Positions 8,869-13,926 of a stretch of DNA of 64,000 nt are shown here, piece after piece. The first letter of the stretch is position 1, and every line of letters begins with the position of its first letter. The stretch covers positions 62,001-126,000 of the forward strand of contig NZ_ATDL01000017.1 in NCBI RefSeq assembly GCF_000416985.1. The letters are read 5' to 3'. The stretch is from Sphingobacterium paucimobilis HER1398. GTDB lineage: Bacteria; Bacteroidota; Bacteroidia; Sphingobacteriales; Sphingobacteriaceae. Below the pieces are notes generated by a model, which was not told the origin of the DNA, did not search any database, and saw only the letters and a program-made list of their open reading frames with translations. A program made the position numbers and the translations under genes.

Positions 8869-8900
8869 TTTGACATATTGGTATGGGTAAAAAATATTTG
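8869..8900 (+). promoter_or_regulatory. Promoter of the tracr-like RNA / array
   Basis: TTTG (8869-8872, inside CTCTTTGACATATTGG), 20-nt spacer, AATATTTG (8893-8900), one mismatch from TAnnTTTG. The predicted start, near 8904, falls at the first bases of the structured RNA, which argues that this RNA is transcribed on the plus strand towards the repeats. Confidence 0.6.
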
Positions 8901-8954
8901 AGGCTGCTTGTTCAGCCGTAGGGTGAGGACACATTGCCACTCACTAAGTACCCT
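8900..8954 (+). ncRNA. Cas12f tracrRNA-like scaffold, copy 1
   Basis: 55-nt conserved structured element. Stem 1 is GGCTG-CTTGTT-CAGCC. Next comes GTGAG (8923-8927 region) pairing with CTCAC, enclosed by AGGGT pairing with ACCCT at the end. The first stem, GGCTGCTTGTTCAGCC, is nearly identical to GGCTGCTTGCATCAGCC in the Un1Cas12f1 tracrRNA as I remember it, and the later AAGTACCCT resembles AAGTAACCCT in the same molecule. The terminal TACCCT can also pair with AGGGTA in the array repeats. A promoter precedes it, the first repeat starts 11 nt later, and a Cas12f-like gene lies 2.4 kb downstream. No protein frame. Confidence 0.7.
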
Positions 8955-8965
8955 TAATATTATTT

Positions 8966-9060
8966 CTGTAGATGCTCACAGTTTGTACATCTTGACGTCA
9001 TCTCGACCGTAGCGGAGAGATCTAACAATATATTATCACAGTTTGTAGGGTAGTAACAAC
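8966..9060 (+). repeat. Array repeat R1, split
   Basis: Left half 8966-8987 (CTGTAGATGCTCACAGTTTG), insert carrying a half palindromic element, right half about 9035-9060 ending GTAGTAACAAC. The string CACAGTTTGTA occurs on both sides of the insert. Confidence 0.6.
8995..9026 (+). repeat. Palindromic GTCATCTCGA element, left half only (P1)
   Basis: GTCATCTCGA followed by AGCGGAGAGATCTAAC. It lacks the matching right arm. Sits inside array repeat R1. Confidence 0.65.
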
Positions 9061-9090
9061 CACATTAAAGATAGAGTCCTGTATATGGCC

Positions 9091-9295
9091 CCCTGTAGAT
9101 GCTCATAGTTTGTCTGCTAGCCGTCACCCTGCTGCGTCCCGATATTGCATCGGGAAGCATAACGAAGTGAGGTCGAATGGGTCTAACGACATAATAGTCA
9201 CTCCTTGACAGTTCATAGATCTCTCTATTCCGCTTCGCTCCAATCGAGATGACGAAAGGAACAAAGCAAATGCTATTTGTAAGGGTATACACAAC
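9091..9295 (+). repeat. Array repeat R2, split
   Basis: Left half 9092-9113 (CCTGTAGATGCTCATAGTTT, then GT), about 160 bp of palindromic element, right half 9274-9295 (TATTTGTAAGGGTATACACA, then AC). Confidence 0.6.
9121..9253. repeat. Palindromic GTCATCTCGA element (P2)
   Basis: Diverged left arm, an internal perfect hairpin TCCCGAT-ATTGC-ATCGGGA (9137-9155), and a right arm AGATCTCTC...TCGAGATGAC. Lies just past the 3' end of the GIY-YIG gene and inside array repeat R2. Confidence 0.6.
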
Positions 9296-9343
9296 CGAGT
9301 CTCGTTCCCAAAAACTAAGCTTTTAACAAACAGACATCTTAAT

Positions 9344-9643
9344 TTACCACTCCTTAACAACCTGCCAGAGGTCGTTCCATTGTGGATTAAGCTTGTTGAT
9401 GAGATTTTCTTTCTTGGAGCGATTCCATTTCTTGAGTTGTTTTTCTCTGTCAATGGCTTCTTCAATCGTAGGAAAGGATTCATAATAAACACAGAGACAG
9501 GAATTATACTTACTCGTAAACGAATTGGCATACCGCTTCTCACGGTGCTCAACCAACCTAGTGTATAAATCAGAAGTCACTCCAATATAGAGCACAGTTC
9601 GGTTTACATTAGTTAGCATGTATATCACACCACCTCTTTCCAT
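9344..9643 (-). CDS. GIY-YIG nuclease family protein
   Basis: 99 residues forming a complete single GIY-YIG domain of the small UPF0213/YhbQ type. GVIYMLTN supplies the GIY strand, LYIGVTSDL the YIG strand, LVEHRE the conserved Arg/His helix, and EEAIDREKQLKKWNRSKKE the acidic catalytic helix with the basic tail; it ends LINKLNPQWNDLW. Such proteins are metal-dependent DNA endonucleases, but these small ones lack a target-recognition domain and their substrates are unclear. The gene lies between array repeats R2 and R3, with palindromic repeats on both sides, and may have entered the array with them. Convergent-facing relative to the array. Confidence 0.9.
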   Translation of the reverse strand: MERGGVIYMLTNVNRTVLYIGVTSDLYTRLVEHREKRYANSFTSKYNSCLCVYYESFPTIEEAIDREKQLKKWNRSKKENLINKLNPQWNDLWQVVKEW

Positions 9644-9675
9644 AGTATTAAGATACTAAATTAAACAACATACAC

Positions 9676-9730
9676 GAGGCTGCTTGTTCAGCCGTAGAGT
9701 GAGGGTGTATTGCCACTCACTAAGTACCCT
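9676..9730 (+). ncRNA. Cas12f tracrRNA-like scaffold, copy 2
   Basis: Second copy of the 55-nt element, about 85-90% identical by eye to 8900-8954. Stem 1 (GGCTG-CTTGTT-CAGCC) and the GTGAG/CTCAC stem are kept; the outer AGGGT arm has become AGAGT while ACCCT stays, so that pairing is weakened. No promoter of the first copy's kind precedes it; the GIY-YIG start codon is 33 bases to the left. Array repeat R3 follows 23 bases later, as in copy 1. Probably a duplicated array head, perhaps not transcribed on its own. Confidence 0.6.
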
Positions 9731-9753
9731 ATATTGAAAACACACAGGGGCAC

Positions 9754-9916
9754 CCTGTAGGTAATCAAAATTTATTCCCATCACGTCATCTCGATTGAAG
9801 CGCAACGGAATAGAGAGATCTAACGCTAGAAGTATCCTGTAAAACTAATAGATCTCTCCACAAGGTCGAGATGACGAAAGGAACAAAGCAAATATTATTT
9901 GTAGGGTAGTAACAAC
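9754..9916 (+). repeat. Array repeat R3, split
   Basis: Left half 9754-9776 (CCTGTAGGTAATCAAAATTT, then ATT), complete palindromic element, right half about 9895-9916 ending GTAGGGTAGTAACAAC. Confidence 0.55.
9785..9875. repeat. Palindromic GTCATCTCGA element (P3), complete
   Basis: Perfect terminal inverted arms GTCATCTCGA (9785-9794) and TCGAGATGAC (9866-9875), and a second nested pair GAGAGATCT (9813-9821) and AGATCTCTC (9850-9858). Best preserved member of the family in the window. Confidence 0.8.
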
Positions 9917-9943
9917 CCGATTAAAGCTAAATTATTCCCCCGA

Positions 9944-9979
9944 CCTGTAGTTGATCACAGTGTGTAGGGTATTAAAAAC
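9944..9979 (+). repeat. Array repeat R4, intact
   Basis: 36 nt, uninterrupted: CCTGTAGTTGATCACAG then TGTGTAGGGTATTAAAAAC. Flanked by spacers 9917-9943 and about 9980-10007. Confidence 0.7.
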
Positions 9980-10007
9980 GGCTTCTACTGTAACCCTTTT
10001 GCTTTAA

Positions 10008-10197
10008 TCATCTTAATGACAATTTATTTGTCTTGTCCCCGTCATCTCGATTGTAGCGCAGCGGAATAGAGAGATCTAACGAGATAACATTTAATACCAG
10101 ACAGTCCATAGATATTCCGATACTCGGAACAGGCACTCGACTGCGCTCGGTATGACGAAATGAATAAGCAAATACAATTTGATAGGGTAGTAACAAC
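10008..10197 (+). repeat. Array repeat R5, split and worn
   Basis: The left half about 10008-10031 is recognisable by TTAATGACAATTTATTTG, which matches the R3 left half TAATCAAAATTTATT. The right half 10175-10197 reads CAATTTGATAGGGTAGTAAC followed by AAC. Confidence 0.5.
10041..10156. repeat. Palindromic GTCATCTCGA element (P4)
   Basis: Left arm GTCATCTCGA (10041-10050) and GAGAGATCT (10069-10077) intact; the right arm has drifted (CACTCGACTGCGCTCGGTAT, then GAC). Internal hairpin TTCCGA-TACT-CGGAA (10115-10129). Confidence 0.6.
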
Positions 10198-10227
10198 TCT
10201 TTGTTTTACAATCAGTCAATCTGAACA

Positions 10228-10263
10228 CCTGTAGATGCTCACAGTTTGTAGGGTATTAACAAA
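10228..10263 (+). repeat. Array repeat R6, intact
   Basis: Consensus-like 36 nt: CCTGTAGATGCTCACAG then TTTGTAGGGTATTAACAAA. Flanked by 30-nt and 29-nt spacers. Confidence 0.75.
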
Positions 10264-10292
10264 GTATAGGTAAATATATCTAAGACTCGTCG

Positions 10293-10328
10293 CCTGTAAA
10301 TGACCAAAATGTGTAGGGCAATTATTAA
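10293..10328 (+). repeat. Array repeat R7, terminal and degenerate
   Basis: CCTGTAAATGACCAAAATG then TGTAGGGCAATTATTAA, exactly 65 bases after R6. The drift in its right half suits a terminal repeat. Confidence 0.6.
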
Positions 10329-10352
10329 TTGCAAAAGTAGTTAACCCTACAT

Positions 10353-10385
10353 AGTTCATAGATATCTCCACAAGGTCGATATGAC
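10353..10385. repeat. Palindromic element, right half only (P5)
   Basis: AGTTCATAGATATCTCCACA then AGGTCGATATGAC, the right arm of the GTCATCTCGA family, just after the last array repeat. Confidence 0.6.
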
Positions 10386-10490
10386 GAAAAATAGTTGAGT
10401 AAAATTTAAGGAAATATACAACCACCATCTTATAGGTGGCGTGAGAAAAAAAACAGCACCCCATACCAATACGTCTAGCAAACAACACAC

Positions 10491-10552
10491 AACTGCGGTA
10501 GCCTTGGCAACAAAAGATAAAACCGGCAAAATCGCCAAGGTTATACGCAGTT
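10491..10552 (+). promoter_or_regulatory. Long two-step inverted repeat in the sigma gene leader
   Basis: AACTGCG (10491-10497) and GCCTTGGC (10501-10508) pair with GCCAAGG (10534-10540) and CGCAGTT (10546-10552), with a 25-nt loop. It ends 29 bases before the sigma factor ATG. It could be an RNA attenuator or a protein operator controlling the sigma-dCas12f operon. No consensus promoter was found between it and the start codon. Confidence 0.6.
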
Positions 10553-10581
10553 ATTTTGACAGCACGCTAAACAATTAAAAC

Positions 10582-11382
10582 ATGAAGCTATGCAACACAC
10601 AGCTCCACCTCTCCTTGCTCAAGGAGGGGAAGGAAAAAGGTTTGGATTATTTTTACCAAAAGTACTTCGATACATTCTGCTATCGGGCCGAACGTGCCAC
10701 CGAAGACTTATGTGCAGCAGAGAGTATTGTACAGGAGGCTTTCTTTCGTCTGTGGCTCTTCCGAGAGCAGATCGAAGACAGTGAAGCCGTATTTAACTTT
10801 CTAAAAAAACAGATCCGAGCGGCGATTGGTATATACTTCACCAAAACTAGGAATAGATTTCAACGTAGCCTATTACGTTTAGATAGTATTGAAGACTATC
10901 AAGAATTCATGTTGGGTTACGATATGGAAACTGAGGATGAAATAGATACTGTTTATTTAGAACGACTGGAGGAGGAGAAACAAAGTCAGCTTGAAAAACT
11001 CAATAAGTTGCTCCCCTTCCTTTCCGAACAGCAACAGAACTTTATCAAATTATGTTTACAATACAGCTTTAATTATGAACGAATTGCCTACTACCTAGGT
11101 GGAATATCGGATTATGAAGTCAGTTTGCAAGTAGAAAAAACAATTGATGCCCTACGTCAGATATTTCAAAGTCAGGACAAACTCAATATCCTCAACACCC
11201 CTAGCTCAATAAAGTTAGAAGGCGAATTTTCGGCAGAACAGGCCGAGATATTACGTATGCGCTATGAACTTCAGATGTCATTCGATGAGATCTCAGAATC
11301 ACTCCAACTAAGTTCATCCCTTGTCAAAAAAATATTTATAGAAGCACGAGCTAAAGTTAAATCCACTAAAAAGACAGCATAA
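10582..11382 (+). CDS. ECF-type sigma factor paired with dCas12f
   Basis: 266 residues, clearly longer than the usual 170-200 of an ECF sigma. Region 2 spans about 20-87: LDYFYQKYFDTFCYRAERAT, then ESIVQEAFFRLWLFREQI (the RNA polymerase clamp-binding and -10 helices). Region 4 appears twice: LPFLSEQQQNFIKLCLQYS...YERIAYYLG at about 137-196, and FSAEQAEILRMRYELQMSF, then EISESLQLSSSLVKKIF at about 214-262. The first copy is degenerate as a helix-turn-helix. The stop is 3 bases from the dCas12f start, so the two are translationally coupled. Inferred role: RNA polymerase recruitment to sites bound by the guide complex instead of a fixed -35 motif. No anti-sigma gene lies beside it. Confidence 0.85.
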   Translation: MKLCNTQLHLSLLKEGKEKGLDYFYQKYFDTFCYRAERATEDLCAAESIVQEAFFRLWLFREQIEDSEAVFNFLKKQIRAAIGIYFTKTRNRFQRSLLRLDSIEDYQEFMLGYDMETEDEIDTVYLERLEEEKQSQLEKLNKLLPFLSEQQQNFIKLCLQYSFNYERIAYYLGGISDYEVSLQVEKTIDALRQIFQSQDKLNILNTPSSIKLEGEFSAEQAEILRMRYELQMSFDEISESLQLSSSLVKKIFIEARAKVKSTKKTA

Positions 11383-11385
11383 ATC

Positions 11386-12480
11386 ATGGAAAAAGACACT
11401 ATTGTACTCACCAGAAAAATACAGTTACATATTGATTCGGACGACAAGGAAAAACGATCCGAATATTACAAGACGCTATTCGAGTGGCAGGATGTCGTAT
11501 TCCGCGGAGCTAATATGGTGATGTCTCACCAGTACATACAAGAGCAGATGAAAGACCTGATCTACTTACAGGATGACGTAAAAATCAAACTAGCCGACCG
11601 CAACAAGGATGAAGAAGGCATACTAAATACATCACGAATGAATACGACCTATAAAATATTGTCCCGTTATTTTAAGGGCAAGATCCACTCCGATATCCTG
11701 TCCTGTATCAACATGACGCTGATAAAAACCTTCAATACCGAAAGGCTAGACTATTGGAAAGGTACCAAGTCCCTACGTAACTACAAAAAGGATATGCCCA
11801 TTCCATTTTCCGGTAGCCAGATCAAACTCCATAAGGATGAAAATAACAGAGATTTTAAGTTTACTCTGTTCAAAATCCCTTTCCGAACGTACCTTGGCAA
11901 AGACCGATCGGACAAACGGGTATTATTACAGCGCGCACTCGTAGGGCAGATCAAGATCTGCGGAAGCTCTATCAAGATCGTAAAAGGTAAGATTTTCTTA
12001 CTAATCGCACTGGAAATGCCTAAAAAGCAACAGGAACTAAAAGATCATATTATTGCCGAGGCCTCATTAGCTGTTGAGCATCCCATCACGGTACAGATTG
12101 AAAAAGAGAATTTTCAAATCGGGAATAAAGAAGAGTTTCTCTACCGTCGTATCGCAATACAATCGGCCAGACATCGTATCCAACGGGCGGCAGCGTTCTC
12201 CAGAGGCGGCCACGGACGTAAGAAGAAACTAAAAAGTCTAGATCAATACAACGAAAAGGAGAAAAAATACGTGGACAACAAACTTCACCTCTACAGCCGC
12301 AGATTGATAGACATCTGTATCAAGGCGCAAGCAGGCACTCTCCTGCTCGTCAACCAAAGTCTAAAAGAAGAAGTCGCCAAAGAAGACGAATTCCTCCTCC
12401 GAAATTGGTCTTACTATGGGCTTATCGAAAAAATAAAATACAAAGCCGATATGGCAGGAATACAAGTTATTACGGAATAA
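11386..12480 (+). CDS. Nuclease-dead, C-terminally truncated Cas12f-like protein
   Basis: 364 residues. Family marks: SLRNYKKDMPIPFSGSQIKL (123-147, the Cas12f wedge motif), FTLFKIPF, then RGGHGRKKKLK (273-283), IDICIKAQAGT (308-317) and WSYYGLIEKIKYKADMAGIQV (given as a pattern, 341-361). These align in order with Un1Cas12f1 RAGHGAKNKLK, IADFFIKNKVGT, FWPYAEMQNKIEFKLKQYGI. Catalysis is lost: the RuvC-I Asp of GGIDVGV falls at Ser227 (AEASLAV), the RuvC-II Glu of VQMENL at Val322 (LLLVNQSL), and the protein stops before the zinc ribbon and the RuvC-III Asp. It should bind guide RNA and DNA without cutting. Partner: the sigma gene 3 bases upstream. A TnpB-derived TldR-type repressor is the alternative, but the tracr-like RNA favours Cas12f. 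Confidence 0.85.
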   Translation: MEKDTIVLTRKIQLHIDSDDKEKRSEYYKTLFEWQDVVFRGANMVMSHQYIQEQMKDLIYLQDDVKIKLADRNKDEEGILNTSRMNTTYKILSRYFKGKIHSDILSCINMTLIKTFNTERLDYWKGTKSLRNYKKDMPIPFSGSQIKLHKDENNRDFKFTLFKIPFRTYLGKDRSDKRVLLQRALVGQIKICGSSIKIVKGKIFLLIALEMPKKQQELKDHIIAEASLAVEHPITVQIEKENFQIGNKEEFLYRRIAIQSARHRIQRAAAFSRGGHGRKKKLKSLDQYNEKEKKYVDNKLHLYSRRLIDICIKAQAGTLLLVNQSLKEEVAKEDEFLLRNWSYYGLIEKIKYKADMAGIQVITE

Positions 12481-12485
12481 ATATA

Positions 12486-12510
12486 GGGCTGTTTCAAATG
12501 AGACAGTCCC
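12486..12510. terminator. Hairpin after the dCas12f gene
   Basis: GGGCTGTTTC, loop AAAT, GAGACAGTCCC with one wobble and one bulge. The T-run is poor. Lies between convergent genes. Confidence 0.5.
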
Positions 12511-13746
12511 CTATCTATTATAAGGATATTCCTGTATCCAATTGAACCCACGCTTCCTCAGTTCAAAGTCCTCTGGCTTCTGCTTAACCAACTTGATGAC
12601 TTCTGTACGACTATCAAAAACTTTCTTTAAGAAGACATCGCCATTATCATCAACAGAATAGTCGAATGTGTAATTATTTAGTGATATTGTCTTGTTACCA
12701 GCATCTATTGTTGGTGTTATCGCTATTTTCTTATAGTATTTATCCCGAACACTCGCATAGCCATCGAGTTCAAAGACAATAGACATCCAATCCTTGGGAA
12801 TACTCTTCCGCTCGGTATTATCATCGTCAATATGGTAAATACCATAGAATGCTGATTTCTTGAAATAGTGGTCAATTAGCTTATGCCTATTCAACAAGCC
12901 TGTAATCTGCTGCGTTACAAAAACAAGAATAATCACCACTTTGAGCCCGATCATCAGCTTATTTTTCCAAGGTCTCGCGTATACTGGCCTTTCCAGTAGT
13001 TGCAACTGACCAGGACGCCCACGCACCAACAAATTGAACAAAGTCCGGAGATAAGGTAAGAGCAGATAGAGCGATAATAACAACAAGGCTGTCGAAACAA
13101 TTTTGACAGGGACATCAAAAAAATAGTTGGTCGCCATAATATTGATACTCACAGCTGTGGTGATCAGCGCCCCGAGTACCATTGTTCTGCGAAACAGCAG
13201 GAGACTTGCAAGTATCTCTACGATACCTACGAAAATATTGTAGCCTTTGGAATAACCAAAATAGGTCCAAGCCAGTCCCATTGGAGAAAACTCACCCAAA
13301 GGTTGCATCAGTCTACCCAGCCCCGGAGGAGGCATCTGCGAGTGAGTCAGCTTGACAACACCATAATTGATCAGCATAAATGCGATGTAGTATCTCGTAA
13401 TCGCTGTCAACCAATAGTAACAGGTATTATAGCTCTTCCTGTCTCTATCCAACACAGACCAAACCAGGGTCCCTAATACCGCAACAGCCAAAAATACCGC
13501 CAAAGAAACCCAATCATACGAGGTGTCTCCGCTGCCATTAGTATACACTGCGTAGTCATACCGATAATTTAGAATATGAATTGCAAACCAATGACATAAC
13601 TGGCGTATCGGCGTAGTCAGAAACTGAGTCAAATAACCCAATAACGAGAAAGCTCCATTATTCTTAAACAGGATAAACGAAAGAATGAAAATAAAACTGA
13701 AGCGAAAGCCTATTTTCCTTGATAGCGTCCATGATTGGTCAGTCAT
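12511..13746 (-). CDS. DoxX-like integral membrane protein
   Basis: 411 residues with an N-terminal helix, a central bundle of about six membrane helices and a soluble C-terminal tail of about 110 residues with beta-strand character (residues 300-411). The core motif MVLGALITTAVSINIMATNYF is typical of the DoxX/DoxD superfamily, as is YYIAFMLINYGVVKL. DoxX relatives are quinone or redox-linked membrane proteins of poorly known function. Monocistronic, convergent with the dCas12f operon. Whether it is a regulatory target of that system is unknown; no spacer matches its upstream region by eye. Confidence 0.7.
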   Translation of the reverse strand: MTDQSWTLSRKIGFRFSFIFILSFILFKNNGAFSLLGYLTQFLTTPIRQLCHWFAIHILNYRYDYAVYTNGSGDTSYDWVSLAVFLAVAVLGTLVWSVLDRDRKSYNTCYYWLTAITRYYIAFMLINYGVVKLTHSQMPPPGLGRLMQPLGEFSPMGLAWTYFGYSKGYNIFVGIVEILASLLLFRRTMVLGALITTAVSINIMATNYFFDVPVKIVSTALLLLSLYLLLPYLRTLFNLLVRGRPGQLQLLERPVYARPWKNKLMIGLKVVIILVFVTQQITGLLNRHKLIDHYFKKSAFYGIYHIDDDNTERKSIPKDWMSIVFELDGYASVRDKYYKKIAITPTIDAGNKTISLNNYTFDYSVDDNGDVFLKKVFDSRTEVIKLVKQKPEDFELRKRGFNWIQEYPYNR

Positions 13747-13926
13747 AAGTTAACATATTAAGTTACTGTTGAAGTTAGTAAAAATCATCCATCTCTATTC
13801 ACCTTTAACTTTATTTAAGACTTCAATCCTGCCGTTCCTTTTTATACCCAACTTTCCATATCCACAGTAACAAACATTCCTACTTCGATAGATTTTATGT
13901 AGGTTTAAAAAGAAATAGCGACGTAT

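Larger units (their letters stand above)
8966..10328 (+). CRISPR. Eroded CRISPR-like guide array with seven repeats
   Basis: Seven copies of a 36-nt repeat on the plus strand: left half CCTGTAGATGCTCACAG, right half TTTGTAGGGTAKTAACAA. The right half is the spacer-facing end, and ends in (A)ACAAC in the better copies. The spacers, 27-30 nt, are at 9061-9090, about 9296-9325, 9917-9943, about 9980-10007, 10198-10227 and 10264-10292. The intact pair R6-R7 has a 65-nt period. Repeats R1, R2, R3 and R5 are split at the same internal point by palindromic elements. The last copy is the most diverged, as is usual at the end of an array. No cas1/cas2 nearby, so it looks frozen and dependent on the downstream dCas12f. 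Confidence 0.6.

Noticed and set aside
8900-8954. A riboswitch or attenuator for a downstream gene
   Set aside because: No gene follows on the same strand within 1.6 kb, and the element is repeated before an array repeat at 9676.
8966-10328. A canonical type II-C, type VI-B or type I CRISPR system
   Set aside because: The 36-nt length and ACAAC end of the repeats do recall type VI-B repeats, but no Cas13b, Cas9, Cas1, Cas2 or other cas gene is near. The neighbouring Cas12f-like gene and the tracr-like RNA explain the array better.
9065-10538. Several 60-140 residue reading frames in the repeat region
   Set aside because: Their codon sequences are low-complexity products of the palindromes and repeats in both strands. 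Only the GIY-YIG frame has a protein family signature.
10582-11382. An ordinary SusCD- or FecI-type sigma
   Set aside because: No FecR-type anti-sigma or SusCD pair is adjacent, and the length and tandem region-4 segments differ from that group. The 3-nt gap to dCas12f ties it to that gene.
11386-12480. An active TnpB or Cas12f nuclease
   Set aside because: RuvC-I Asp and RuvC-II Glu are replaced, and the zinc ribbon and RuvC-III Asp are absent. A frameshift was considered, but the 3' end after 12480 runs directly into a hairpin and the convergent gene, with no remnant of the missing part.
12511-13746. The DoxX-like gene as a known target of the guides
   Set aside because: I compared spacer starts with the region upstream of this gene (13747-13926) by eye and found no match. 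It remains a neighbour only.
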